Made by a program: the position numbers and the translations under genes | Shown: piece after piece, positions 45,901 to 58,231 of the stretch | Position numbering within the stretch: position 1 is the first letter of the stretch | Layout of the letters: each line of letters begins with the position of its first letter | The notes under the pieces: generated by a model | What the model was told of the DNA's origin: nothing | Databases searched by the model: none | Seen by the model: the letters and a program-made list of their open reading frames with translations, nothing else | Assembly: GCA_004154925.1 (NCBI GenBank) | Contig: QJNS01000026.1 | Span: forward strand, 310,001 to 374,000 | Length of the DNA stretch: 64,000 bases | Direction of reading: 5' to 3' | DNA from: Monosporascus cannonballus | Lineage: Eukaryota; Ascomycota; Sordariomycetes; Xylariales

Positions 45901-48900
45901 AATATCTTTATTTCTCTTAAATTACTATATTACGGAAGCTTAATTGAAAATATTCCAAAAATATATCCGAAAAAACCTCAAAGGCAGAATAAATAGGTTA
46001 TTTAAATACCGTCGTAAAGGCAATAATATTGTTCCTATTTAAAAATGACGATAATTTCCAATTATACGTTAATTATAAGGGGTTAAATCGGGTAAAGATA
46101 AAAAATCAATACCTTTTACTTTTAATTTTAAAAATAACAAATTATTTAAAAGTAACTAAAATATTTTCGAACATTAATTTTAAGGACATTTATTGTCTTA
46201 TTAGGATTAAAAAGGGCGATTAATGAAAAACTATGTTCCTAACGCAATATAAATAATTTAAATATACGGTTATATTATTTAGCATTAATTACACGATTAT
46301 TACGTTTTAAGATTATATATATAAGATATTAGGTAAATTCATTATCTATCTATTAGTAATATACTTGAATAATATAATTATTAATTTAAATAACGAAAAG
46401 GATTTGCGAAATATTTTTCCTGAATTTACGAACGACTGTTAAAATATTAATTGCTTATTAAAACGTTTAAATATATATTTTTCAAAAAGAAATACAATTT
46501 TTTGGATTAATAATTAATATCGACGGCTTAAGAACAGACCGCCGATAATTCAATATTAGCGAAATATAATCGAAATTAAAATTTATTTATGATATTTCAA
46601 TATTTTTGAGATTTATAAATTTTTATCGAAGATTTATCGCCTATTATTTATATATTATCAAATTTATTATGAGGCGTTTAAAAAAGGCGTAAAATACAGA
46701 TAAAACAATAGAATTTCGGGAATTTTAAAACGTTAAAACAGCGTTCCGAAACTTAAAGAATATTATTTAATCGACAACCATTTTCCGATATTCAAGTAAC
46801 GTTATAAATATTAGGGTTAAAATAAACCATTTGGTAAAAACTATATTAAGGATAATTTTATAGAAATAAGAAAAATATTAATACTTAATTATATATTAAT
46901 TGGAGAATTCAAATCCGAGCGAAAAATATTAATTTATAAGGTAAAAGATTATTGGCTATTATAAAAACGTAAATATTTATAATAATGCTTTAAGAATATA
47001 GAAATACATTTTTAATATTTACCAATTGTATCGCGTTAAAGGATATAATAAAAATGTTAGCGCGTAACGTGAAGGGAAAATTAATCCGATAGGTTTGCCG
47101 TTTTATATAATTTGATTTTAAGATTTAATATCGACTGGGCGTTATTAACCCGGCGGATAAATTATTTAAACGGCCGGATTATATATTAAAAAAAATCGTA
47201 TATGGGAAAGCAATTCTTGCATTATTTAAAAAATACGGATTTACAAATATTATGCTAAAAAACGTACGGAAAACAATTGCAAATATAGAACGCTCTTTAA
47301 AAAATTATAAGGAGATAAAAGGCCTTATATAAATAACACAAGATTTGCTTATAGTAATATTATCAGATAGATTTTAGATAGCGGAAATTTAAGTAATTTT
47401 TATTTGCGTAAAAAAAAGAAAACTCCTTATAATACAATCCCAAGAAACTTTCGAAAAGAATATAAGGAATCTTATATTTGCCGAACTTATCGCTTATAAA
47501 TAATAATATAAGCGCCAATTACAACAATAATACGATTAACGGTTAAATAACGGTAACCGTAAATTACGATTACATTATAATAAAAATCCGAAAAATCTAG
47601 AAAAAATAAAATTAATATTAAAGTTCTTATTTATAACTAATACGCTTGATGTTTTTTCCCGAAGTGATTAATTAAAAACGAAACAGTATTATAATTAAAG
47701 GTTTTTCGATATTGTTATGATTAGGTTCGAAAATTATAAATTAAAAACTTAAATATCATAAAGCTAATACAAATAATTAAACGTTAAGCTAAAATAAAGA
47801 GAGGATACCTCCTGAATTTATCTCAAATTTTATATTATCGGGATAAATTCGTAATTTCACCAAATAACGCGTTATAAAAATAATTAATTAATTAATATCA
47901 TAATAATTTAAGGGCAAGATATATGGGATATATTCATACTTTGATATTAATAGCCAAAGGACTCCATTAAAATTATGGCAAACGATATCCGAAAATATAC
48001 TAAATAATATCCGAATTATTAAGATATAATAACGTTATGCCATAAGCCATATGGATAATTACAGCTTTTGTCGTTATTTAAATAACTTTTTTTTAAAATT
48101 CTCGTTACATTTTATTACAGGGTTTCCCAAAAGCCTTGGTTTAAACGGGTTAAAGTACGACGTAATCATGATAATCGTCGACCGCTTTACGAAATTAAAA
48201 TTATTTATCATTACATTTAAAACCTTAACCGTAACCGAATTAACCCGATTATTTAACAACAGGGTTAAATGCAAATTCGATATACTAATTAAAATTATTA
48301 ACGATAAAAATAAATTATTAACGAATTAATTCTAGGCGGAATTTTGCAAAATGCGAAAAATAAAACGGTAAATATCGACCGCTTTCTATCCGTAAACTAA
48401 TAGGTAAACGGAATATATTTATTAGGTCTTAAAATATTATTTTTGTAATTACGTTAACGGATATTATGATAATTGGATAAATGTAATATTAAATACGAAA
48501 TCTGAATATAATAATACGCGGAACGTATTTACCAGCCGTTTTTACTTCGAAACCTTATATAGATATTATTTAAGAAAAATATAATACCTTCTATAAAATT
48601 TTAAGACAAAGATATAATAAATTAAAATGTATTTCGAAAAAACTAACAACTGTTTATCGAATAATATACGATTATTATGAAAAGAAATAACGATAACCTA
48701 GGAAATATTTTATAATTAACGTTGTACGTCTATAAAACTTTATTTAGGGCAATTAATAAATTTATCGCTTAAAAACTCTAAATTCAAAATTAAAACTTTC
48801 GTATTTATTTATATCCGAAATACGATTAAAAAATGAAAAGGTTTTAGGCGAACAGAATAATGTTTCTTAATAAATATTAACGGATATATAATATATTCCC

Positions 48901-49350
48901 GGTATAGTTATTAAAACTATAATATAATCGGAAACCAAATAACGTTTAAACGATTTTATTAAATCCAAAAATGAAATAAGAAAAATAAGCAATAAAAATA
49001 TTATCTATTATATAAAAAACCAAGAATAACGTTAATATTTAATTAAATAGAAACATTAGCTTATTTAATACATTACGTAAAAGCATTAAACGTATTTCGA
49101 ATACGTAACCAAAACATTAGAGTATTATAAAAAAACTAGATCTATATATAAAATATAAAACGACCTAAAGATTACGGGAAAATCACAACTGGATCCGAAA
49201 TAAATTGCCAAATAATTATAAAATTGTAAAGAAATAATTCTAAACAAAGTTAAAAGTTTAACCTTAAAATATTATTTAATTATATAATTCTTTTTAAGTT
49301 TTTGACGAATAATTACTTTTTCGTATACTAGTCGGCTATCGATAAATAAT
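45900..49350 (+). pseudogene. E7 pol remnant, RT box Y-L-N-N
   Basis: RT start is open at 46029-46223 (FQLYVNYKGLNRVKIKNQ, then FSNINFKDIYCLIRIKKGD). The active site at 46362-46373 reads Y-L-N-N, both Asp lost. RNase H is around 46700-47500. Integrase is open at 48051-48329 with FITGFPKSLGLNG, IIVDRFTKLKLFI and KTLTVTELTRLF, typical of the gypsy integrase core. The minus-strand frame over it is a shadow. Chromo-like end near 49200. Not functional. Confidence 0.78.
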
Positions 49351-49949
49351 ATAAAAAAATTAAACCTATATTTAAAAATATAATGTATCACTTAATTAAT
49401 AAGTCTTGCGTTAATTTCTTTTAATAAGCGTATTAAGAAAATTAATATAAAAATATCAAGAACCAATCGGAAAATATACGACGGTAAAAAGCGGATACGT
49501 TTATGAAATTTATTAAAAGTAAATCCCGGCAAAAATTTAAAAACGTTTTTTTTGCGAAAACTAAGGCTTAAATAACCGGAATATAAATTGTTATTAATCG
49601 GAAATAAGGCGCCGTTTTCAAAGCGTTTAACCCATTTAAGTTTGGTAATAGCTTTACCGGGTAAAATCGTCTTTTAATTATAATTCTTAATAAGAATTAA
49701 AACTTCGTCGAAATATTAGAAAATAGGCGGAAAATATTCGTAAACGGAGAACGTAACGGTATAACGCCTTTCGAAAATCGTTTTACTTACAAAAATATCT
49801 CAAAATTGCACTTAATCGGAAATTAATCGCAGAATAATAAGAAAAAGATCGTAATATTTATAAAAAGAACTTAAGTTTATAAACTCATAAAATAATATTA
49901 AAATTGGACCGCCGTAACTATAACGGACGATTGGAAATGAACTTCCGAT

Positions 49950-50175
49950 ATATTAAGAAAACGATATTCCTTAATAATAATTACGTTAAAAGCTAATTTA
50001 ATTTCGCCAAAAAAATCGAATTAACGACCGATCGCAATTACGTCGGAACGTTCGAACTGGAATTCCGTAATACGAGCTTTTTCGAGTTCATCGATTAACT
50101 TCTAATTATCGGTAATAAATTCAAAAACCGTCTAGGCTGTATCCTTAAGGATAAACGAAATTTGAACAGAAATCA
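49950..50175 (-). pseudogene. E7 antisense-readable block of family C
   Basis: Minus strand reads FITDN, stop, KLIDELEKARITEFQFERSD, VIAIGR, stop, FDFFGEIKLAFNVIIIKEYR. Aligns with E4 (26945-27175) and E9 (52455-52690), sharing KLIDEL, the charged middle, FDFF and IIIK-Y. Differences between copies include many amino-acid changes that are not RIP products, so copies diverged before RIP. Confidence 0.42.
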
Positions 50176-50812
50176 ACTGGCAATATTAATAATATTAGGA
50201 AGAAGTACTTACTGCGCGAAAAGTCCTATAATAATAATTAAAATAAAATAATTCAGGGTGTCCGATATGTAAACGTAAATTATACGGTACTCGAAATAAC
50301 TTTATATTACGTAAATACAATACGGCTTATTAATATACGTAGTACAATTAATATTTATCTTATTATAGGCGTCAAAGGAACAATGCTAGACAAATACTAA
50401 TGCATATAAGTATTAAAGTACCAGATTTTTAGAAGTCTTTACGAAAAAAAATCAAGTGAACAGAAGAAAACCGCAAATATACGTAAAATAAAAGGAAAAG
50501 GAGAAATAAATATAAAGAAAAACGAGAAACCGAACGGAACGCGTGCGCAAAAGGAATGGAAATATAAATGCGAAAAAAAGTTAAATAAGAAAAAGTTAAA
50601 AAATAGATTGTAATAGATAATTAAGCAGAACATAATTAATTACGTAATATAATACGTATTAATTATTAGGGTAATTACTTACAACATGAAATAATTTATG
50701 TACTTATAACGGGAAATTAACTATAAATATACGTACCCAAATTTTTTAAAACGCGTTATATTAAATTAATAACAATGTTATTAAAGACTAATAACCTAAA
50801 AAAGCAAGTAAT
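50176..50812 (+). other. E7 3' untranslated region
   Basis: Between the antisense block and the 3' LTR. Contains a purine-rich stretch near 50440-50600 and short sense readings (LINIRSTINIY-like) corresponding to the sense frame seen in E9 at 52342-52112. The minus-strand Phe-rich open frame at 50439-50633 is the complement of the purine run and not a gene. Confidence 0.4.
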
Positions 50813-51019
50813 TATAAGTATATAACTCTTAAAAAGATAAAACTGGTAATTAATCAGCTACTAATTAGCCACCGACCTATTTATTAATATAAATCCACTA
50901 TCTGACAGCTAGTAGGAAACGCCAGATGGAAATAACCTAATACATTTACTTCTTGGAATCTGCTTTACGACTAGTCGGAGATCACCACACCTCAGCTCAC
51001 AACTGTCCATTATCTTACA
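50813..51019 (+). repeat. E7 3' LTR
   Basis: Starts tataagtatataactctta (mutated) and ends tgtccattatcttaca, followed by cagac. The outer 130 bp are nearly pristine, the inner 70 bp strongly mutated. Confidence 0.88.
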
Positions 51020-51024
51020 CAGAC

Positions 51025-51372
51025 GTGGTTATTACAAGGACGGTCGGGTCCCAGCGAGGCATGGCGCCAAACGGGACCAAAAGTTGCGTAACTAGCTTAA
51101 AAAAGCTCAGTATTATTTCTTAGTCCCAAAGCCTTAACTTCATCAATCTTGAAAATAACTTAAAAAAGCTTAAAAGAACTTAATAAACAAAAACAACCTT
51201 GAATTAAATTAAATCGATTAAATCATAAATAGGATATATATCTTGGTTATTTTCATTATTTAAAAAATATTAATTTGTAATATACTTTCGTTATTTAAAG
51301 TTTTACAATATTTTTATTAGTATAAATTCGTACGATTAAGGTTTAATAATTGGTGAAGCTTTAGCCGTTATT
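51025..51372 (+). repeat. E8 5' LTR, main part
   Basis: Continues the 18 bp LTR start at 29192. The first 90 bp are G+C-rich and unmutated (ggacggtcgggtcccagcg, catggcgccaaacgggac), a U3 unlike those of E2, E5 or E6. It ends with the shared U5 block (attcgtacgattaaggttta) and agccgttatt. A run of short cttaaaaaagct-like repeats lies at 51090-51180. Confidence 0.72.
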
Positions 51373-51682
51373 AATTGCAAAAACTTATTTAATAATACAG
51401 TTAACAATGTATTAATATTATTAAAATATCGACCAATATTTAAAAACTTTTATTTAATACTTTCAAGTCTGAATTGCAGAATTCGCAATAAAGGTCCAAT
51501 AATTTGTTTATTAAATTAAATTTATTTTACTTATATATGTCTTTTTTATTAAAATAAAGCTTAAAAAGCCGGAACTATATAACTACAAAGGTAATTTTTC
51601 GACTATTTTTAATATAAGCATACGTTTATTTCCGACATTATCCTTTTAATAAACTAGCAGATTAAGTTTTAGCCGTAAAAAT
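51373..51682 (+). pseudogene. E8 gag start
   Basis: Leader and N-terminal gag after the LTR. Aligns with the E2 gag start (taatacagttaac, aaatatcgaccaatatttaa blocks, equal to the MSTSI region). No open frame survives. Interrupted by E9 at 51683; the bases before it are aaaat. Confidence 0.55.
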
Positions 51683-51877
51683 TGTAAGATAATGGACAGC
51701 TGTGAGCTGAGGTAAGGTGATCTCCGACCAGTCGCAAAGCGTATTCTGAAAAGTAAATATATTAGGTTATTTCTATCTAGCGTTTCTTATTAACTGCCAG
51801 ATGGTTATTTGTACTGATACGCGGGTTTATCGCTGGTCGGATACTAGCTTCAACTTTAGACAAGCTGTATTCTTATA
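51683..51877 (-). repeat. E9 3' LTR
   Basis: Reverse-oriented family C LTR: starts tgtaagataatggacagctg and ends gctgtattcttata. The outer end is nearly unmutated, including gtgatctccgaccagtcgc. The 9 bp inverted repeat is partly changed (ctatctagc, gccagatgg). Confidence 0.88.
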
Positions 51878-52111
51878 ATTATTCCTTTTTTTAAATTATT
51901 AGTCTTTAACACCATTAATAACTTGATATGGTTCGGTTATAATTTGGATTACGTACCATAATTAAAAGTTCTCTGTATATAAGTATATAAGTTATATTAT
52001 ATTATGCGCGGTTACCGTAATAATTAGTACGTATTATAATAAGTAACTTATTATGCTTTATTTAACTTTTTACCTTTATCAAGTCTTTAAACTTATTATA
52101 TTCTTTTTTCT

Positions 52112-52342
52112 TTATTTCTTTGCCTTTTTATTGCCGTTTCCTTTACGTACGATTTTCGTTTTATCTTTATTCGTTATATTTATTTTTCGTAAATAATTCC
52201 CTAAAAATAATATTTTTATATCGGTAACGGCTGGGAATTTTGTAAATATTTCCTTTTTAACGCCGATAATAAGCCGGACCTTAATCGTATTATAAGCGGC
52301 AATAAGCCGTATTATATATTCGTAATATAACGTTATTCCCAT
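52112..52342 (-). pseudogene. E9 sense 3' small ORF of family C
   Basis: Open frame of 76 codons on the gag-pol strand close to the 3' LTR: MGITLYYEYIIRLIAAYNTI, KVRLIIGVKKEIF, TDIKILFLGNYL and a Lys/Arg-rich end. E4 shows the same reading near 27290-27500 (NTIKIRFIVGIKK, ITGIKILF) and E7 a broken one near 50300. Conserved in three copies, so more than chance; it may be the C-terminus of the polyprotein or a small separate ORF. No domain recognised. Confidence 0.4.
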
Positions 52343-52454
52343 TACTGTGTGTTTTAAATTTAAATTCTAAGTATTTTAAATTATATCGTAGTTAGTTATT
52401 ATTACAAAATATTTCGCGCAATAAATTCTTATATTTGTTATCGTTAATATGGTT

Positions 52455-52690
52455 ATTTAATTTCCGTTTAAATATCGGTTATCCTTAAAGGCGTTATCCA
52501 GATTATCGTTTAATATGCCGTCGAGAATTAGGAATTAATCGACGAACTTAAAGCGATTCGTACTGCGGGTACCGAATCCGCGCGTAACGATAGATTTGTA
52601 ATCAATTGCCAAATCGATTTTTTTCGTAAAGCGGAATTTGCCCTTAAGGCGGTTATTATTAAAAAATTTTTGACTTTCTTGTTACGTCAA
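52455..52690 (+). pseudogene. E9 antisense-readable block of family C
   Basis: Best-preserved copy of the block: YAVEN, stop, ELIDELKAIRTAGTESARND, RFVINCQIDFFRKAEFALKA, VIIKKFLTFLLRQK. Upstream in the same frame ISVILKGVIQIIV. The E4 and E7 equivalents share LID-x-L and IIIKK-type residues. Helix-prone and charged. Opposite strand to E9 gag-pol. Function unknown. Confidence 0.45.
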
Positions 52691-53229
52691 AAATAGATTT
52701 TCGATCGTTAATTATATTTAGGGAGGTTTCAATTTAGTGTTATCTTTAAGGTTTGCAAATCTCAGTCATATTTATAAAAATTCTAATTCTTTTTATATTA
52801 TTTTGTTATTAATTTCCGATTAAATATAATTTTTTAATATTTTTATAAATAAAAAAAACTTTCGAAAAATGTTATGTCGATACTCTTTTTATTTATAAAT
52901 ATTCCCATCTTATTTTTTAACGTTTTGACGAAACCTTGATATTTATTAATAATTATAATTAAAAAAGACTTTTGTCCATCAAAACCGTTATTAAGCCCAT
53001 ATATCTTAAACGTTTTAAAGGCGGCAACCTGTTTCTAATTAACGACCGATTATATTCTAGTTATCTGGCCCTTATTTTTCGCAAGAAATAAAACATTCCC
53101 GAAATTCTTCCGAATTTTACGCCTAGCAAAATTAATAAACGTACCCGCTTTTTGTGGTTATATATTTTCCGATCTTTTTCTAATATTCCTATATTAATTT
53201 CCTTAATATGTTTATCCGAAGCCACTTAA

Positions 53230-56200
53230 CATAAGTTTAATAACGAAATGCAAAATTTTATTTTCGAAATAAAAGTTCGATTTTTTTTACGTTACTTATC
53301 GGTTGTCGTTTGCCTTTAACTTTATTTACGAAAGAAATATAATTATTTAATCGGTCGAGTTCCGGTTAATACATAATAAAGTAATTGTTCGCTAAAAGAC
53401 TCAAAGCAATTATATAATTAATATTTTAAATTTAATCGTTTAATCCTATTTAAATTTACTTTTTATAGTTTTGTTTTTATTAAATCGCTGATTTTCGATA
53501 TAACTACTATTATATTATAACCTTTAAGTCTTCCTATTTCCTATAACCGTATTTAACTTTTTTGATAGCGCTATTATATCTGAAATGCGTATATAAAATG
53601 CTCTCGGGGCTTTTACGTATTTTATTCGGCGGGCCAGCCTTTTTATTTAATCAGATATTCGCGTTACCCTCGATTATTTCTCTGGCAAACGATATTTTGT
53701 ATTACCTATTCTTTTTATTTCTTTAATAAGTTCGATAACGTTATTTAGATATCGCCCGGTTCCCTATTATATTACGGTTTTAATAAGTATCTTAAAAATA
53801 CATTATATATCCGTTAATATTTAATAAAAAAGATAGTTTTATACGTTTAAAAGCCGTTCAACTTTTTAATTATAACTCAAACGTAAATAAGTATTAGTTT
53901 CTTGCTTTTAAATTCAAGGTTTTTAATTAATAAATTTACTTATTACTTTAATTGGAATTTTATAGGCGTATAACGCCGATCATTATACCTTTTCTAGGCT
54001 GTCGTTACTTTTTTCTAATACTCGTATATTATTCGAAGAAAAGCCGACATTTTTTCGAAACGTTTCTTAACTACTTATATTTATCCTTTAAACCTTTATA
54101 AGAAATATTTTACAATTCTTAAATAATATCTATATAAACTTTTAAACGAAAAAAGGCGGGTAAACGTATTCCAAACGTTATTATGTGCAAATTTCGTATT
54201 TTCTAATAACCTTATTTAATAATTATGATATTTATTAACGTAATTACAAAAATAATATTTCAAGATTTAATAAATACCTTTCGTTTATTTATCCGTTTAC
54301 GGATAGTAAACTGTCGATATTCGCCGCTTTATTTCTTATTTTACGCAAAATTCTGCATAAAATTAACTTATTAATCATTCTAGCCGTCGTACAAAATTTG
54401 TATTTTATTTTATTATAAAATAATCGGGTTAATTCTGTTACGCTTAAAGTTTTAACCGTAAAAATAAATAAATTTAATTTCGTTGAACGGTCGACGATCA
54501 CAAAAATAACGTTATATTTTAGCCCGTTTACGCCCACATTATTGAGAAGCACTATAATAAAGTCTAATAGAATTTTTTAGAAAAGTTATTTAAGTAATAA
54601 TAAGGGCTATAATTATCTATATCGCTTATAAGGTACTTTTATCGTACTTTAATAATTGTGATATTACTTAATATTTTTTCGGATCTCGTTCTTTATATTT
54701 TTTTAATAAAACTGTTTGCTTTTTAATTTTAACATACGAATATGTCCTATATATCCTATTTTTAAATTATTATAATATTAGTTGATTAATTATTTTCGTA
54801 AAACATTTTATAATAGACTTACTAATTTATGTTGATAATATACAACTTTAATTAAGCCTAGGAAATATTTTACTTTTGTTTTAACTTAATATTTAATTTT
54901 TGTATTAATTTTATAATATTTAAATCTTTAGTTTACAACTTTCGAACCTAATCGTAAAACTATTAGAAATCTTTTGTTTATAATGCCGTTTTGCTTTTAA
55001 ATAGTTCCTTTATTAAAGCATGTAAAACGTAATAATTAGAAACAATAACCTTAATATTAATTTCGTTTTTCTTAAGTTTTTCCAAATCCGACTATAATAC
55101 GGTTTTAATTTATAGTTACCGTTATTTAACCTTTAATCGTATTATTACTGTAATTTGCGCTTATATTATTATTTATAAGTTATAAATTTAGCAGCTTATA
55201 ATTCTTTGCTTTTTTTTCGAAAGTTTTTTATAATCGTGTAATAAGGGTCCTTTATTTTTCTTTACGCCAATAATAATTTTTTAAATTTCTGTTACTTAAA
55301 ATATATGTAAACGTTTAATTACGAACGGATTTTACGTTTTATTATAACGCTTTTTATATTTTTATAATATTTTAAATTTGTTATATATTTATAATCGTTT
55401 TCCGTATTTTTTTCGGCGTATTATTTGTACATTTGAATTTCTTAAGTAATATAAGTAGTACGTTTTTATATGCGAATTTTCTTAATATATAATCCGGGCG
55501 TTTAAATAATTTATTTACCGGGTTAACGAGGCCTAGTCGTTTTTAAATTTTAAAATCAAATTCCGCAAATGGATAAATTTATCGAGCTAATCATTTTTTA
55601 AAGTTATGCGCCGGCATCTTCATTATGTTTTTTAACGTTATATAATTGATAAGTATAAAGAAACTTTTTTTATAACCTTAAAGTATTACCGTTAATGTTC
55701 TAGGTTTTTTAAAATCGCCAATAATTTTTATTATTTTATAATTTACTGCGTTTTGGTTAAACTTAATTTTCACGATTAATATGTAACTAGATATTCGTAT
55801 TTTCCGTATTTTTGTAAAAGTATTCTTAATATAGTTTTTACCGAAATATTTATTTTAACCTTAATACTTTTGGCATTATTTTAATATCGGAAAATGGTCG
55901 CCGAGTAAAAAGCATTTTTTAAGTTTTGGAACGTTTTTATAACCTTTTCGGGCTATTGAAATTTTGTTACTTTATTTTTATTTTGCGCCTTTTTTAAAAA
56001 CCTAATAATAAGTTCAGCAATACGCACGTTATAGGCAATAAATATCCGATAAAAATTGGCGAATTTTAAAAATACTTAAATACTACAAATTAATTTTGGC
56101 TTTGGCCATATTTCAATGGTATTAATACGTTAACGATTTATTTTTAAACTGTGGATATTAATAATAAATATTTTAAAAAATTGTTTTTAAAAAGATTTTT

Positions 56201-57100
56201 ATTTAAACGTTTTAATAAAAATTTAATATTATAATAACCGTTCGTAAATTAACTGAAAATATTTTGTATATTGTTTTTGTTTTTCGAAGAAAGAATTATA
56301 TAATTTAGATATATTACATATATATAGTTAATTAATTTAATTAATACCTTATATATATATATTTAAACGGTAACGGACGCGTTAATAAGGTTAAATAATA
56401 TAACCTTATATTTAAATTATCTATATTACGTTCGAAAAGCGGTTTTTTATTAATCGCCTTTTTTAATTTTAATACGGTAATAAAATCCATAAAACTAATT
56501 TTCGAAATTATCGTAATTAATCCTATGCGATTTATTACTTCTAAGATTAAATGTAAAAGCTATTAATTTTTTATTGTTACCCTATTTAACCCCTTATAAT
56601 TAACGTATAATTAGAAATTGCCGTCTTTTTTAAGCACAAATAATGTTAATGCCCTTACGTCCGTTTTCGAACAACGTATTCGGACTGCTTTTAGGTTTTT
56701 TTTAATTATATTATTCGAATACCTTTTTTAAGCTTCTGAAATAAGGTAAATTAGATCGAATAAAGGCCTTGTTCCGGAGATTTAATTTATTATATATTCT
56801 ACCTTTAATAATTAACATATTTCTTTTTTATTTTTTCGAAATATACTTGCCGGAAATCTTTTAAGTATATAAGGAAGTCGGTTATTCCCTATTTTTATTA
56901 TTCCTCAAATTTCAGGATATTTAGCTTTTCGACTAAGTTTATTAAGTCAACTGTATAAATTTGCTTATCGCAAAGCCTTAGATTTATAGTTTTTTCTTTA
57001 TTATCTTTTTATAATAATTCGTGTAACTATTAATATATAACTATATCAAATAAAATCTTTAATTTACTTATTCCTCGTTTAAATAATTAAAGAATAGTCG
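53230..57100 (-). pseudogene. E9 pol remnant
   Basis: Minus-strand pol. Integrase core piece open at 54552-54289 (GVNGLKYNVIFVIVDRSTKL, KTLSVTELTRLFYNKI). RNase H is around 55000-55900. RT box at 56300-56311 reads Y-L-N-Y in place of Y-x-D-D. Further stops throughout. Domain positions from alignment with E4 and E7. Confidence 0.75.
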
Positions 57101-57629
57101 TTTTTTGATAACGGTATGCTATAAAATAAATTTGCTTAAATTTGCGTTCATTTTCGTTATTATTTATTATATTAACAGGAATTTCGTAAACTTTATAATA
57201 TTTAATATATATGCCGTTAACACCGATAAAGCCGGGAATATCTACGGTCATTAGTTAAATATTAAGTTTTTTTGTTACTTTTTAACTTATAATACTTTTT
57301 TATATTCCGATATTTACACTTATATATATTATTATATTTTTCGTATTCTTTTTAATTAAACGTTTCTTTTTAAAAAGCGGTTTTATTTTGACCTTTTTAT
57401 AATTATTAGCCGAAATGGACTGGACGTATACGCTTATTCAGGCTTTTTTCTTGGCTTTACGTTTAGGGATTAATTTGACTTATTATTATATATTGTAATA
57501 TTTTGTAGGGCTTTTCGAGGTTGGTTTTTGTATAACCGAGATAACCAGGTTTTCGCATCTTTTTTTAGGTTGATAATTTACGTTATTATGGTTTAATTTC
57601 TTATAATTATAATATTTAAATAGGCCCTT
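57100..57629 (-). pseudogene. E9 gag end with zinc knuckle
   Basis: The minus strand reads FIGVNGIYIKYYKV near 57230-57190 and, near 57620-57570, GLFKYYNYKKLNHNNVNYQP: a CCHC knuckle whose three Cys are all Tyr while His is kept. The open frame at 57713-57486 crosses the E10 boundary, so its first 30 or so codons are LTR sequence of E10 and not gag. Confidence 0.7.
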
Positions 57630-58024
57630 TGTGACGGCTAGGCGGTTTAACCAACTATTAAACCTTAAGTCGACGGGTTTATGTTGGCAGGAGTATCGTA
57701 GGAATCTAAGCAATAAATATAGTAATGTGTTACGTCTTTTAATACCGGAAATGTTTTATTACGAACGATTAGTATTAATAAGTGTTATAAGCTGAAATAT
57801 CTAAATTATGGAAAAAATGAACGTATATATTTTTCTGGCTTACTGGCTTATCATTAGTAAGCTGGTAATCTGGCTCACTGGATTACTATTAGTGAGTTGG
57901 TGATCCGGCTCACTGGCTTACCATGAGTAAATTAGTAATTTATTATGTAACCTGATTTACATAGTTTTTTTGGCCTTTTCTCCTGCGACCGTTTCTTGAA
58001 GCCGTACTTTATTAGATCGTAATA
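57630..58024 (-). repeat. E10 3' LTR
   Basis: Starts TGTGACGGCTAGGCGGT and ends TAGATCGTAATA. Contains the 35 bp repeats at 57835-57935 (ctggcttatcattagtaag and ggctcactggcttaccat). Aligns with E5 LTRs over its full length. Confidence 0.9.
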
Positions 58025-58189
58025 CGATCTCCATTTTCCCAAAATCTTGCTTTTAAGATTTCTTTTTTTCTGGTAAATCTTTCCGCATACTTTTAATATA
58101 TCTTCCGGTATATTTAAGCGTTGTTTCCGTAAATCCGAATAGCGATTTGCTTTAGTTAATTTAATTAAATTCGAAGGTCTTAACGCGAT
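57940..58189 (-). pseudogene. E10 sense 3' ORF
   Basis: Counterpart of the E5 ORF at 32859-33173. Start codon mutated (ATC at 58189-58187). Reads ALRPSNLIKLTKANRYSDLR, KQRLNIPEDILKVCGKIYQK, KILGKWRSYYDLIKYG and RSQEKRPKKL, with no internal stop over about 80 codons, ending in the LTR. Retention of an open frame in such a mutated copy supports real coding, but no function is suggested. Confidence 0.42.
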
Positions 58190-58231
58190 GTTTTATTTTT
58201 TTGTTTCGTTCGGCAGCTTAATTATTAAATA

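Larger units (their letters stand above)
29210..51019 (+). mobile_element. E7: family C gypsy element split by E6
   Basis: LTRs of identical length (207 bp) at 29210-29416 and 50813-51019. They are flanked by caaac (29205-29209) and cagac (51020-51024), a target duplication with one RIP-type transition. After the 5' LTR only about 58 bp of leader remain before E6. When E7 resumes at 45159 it is at the E4 equivalent of about 22092, so roughly 1.28 kb of leader and gag is missing across the E6 junction. The remaining pol and 3' region are present to 50812. Confidence 0.85.
29192..51682 (+). mobile_element. E8: family B gypsy element, 5' end only, split by E7 and E9
   Basis: The first 18 bp of its LTR (tattataacctagcaaac, the family start TGTTACGACCTGACAAGC with transitions only) lie at 29192-29209. 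E7 is inserted there with TSD caaac/cagac. The LTR resumes at 51025 and ends at about 51372, and the gag start runs to 51682, where E9 interrupts. The rest should lie right of the window. E8 itself sits in E11. Recognising the split LTR is what makes E7 a single, properly flanked insertion. Confidence 0.75.

Noticed and set aside
48074..48274. 66-codon minus-strand frame
   Set aside because: Complement of the E7 integrase core (FITGFPKS, IIVDRFTKL) and so a shadow.
50439..50633. Phe-rich minus-strand frame of 64 codons
   Set aside because: It is opposite a purine-rich run in the E7 3' untranslated region; no similar frame in E4 or E9.
29210..51019. Idea that E7 is a chimera of two different family C copies
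   Set aside because: The two LTRs are equal in length, the flanking 5-mers agree apart from one transition, and the E8 LTR is continuous across the insertion, so a single insertion explains the ends.
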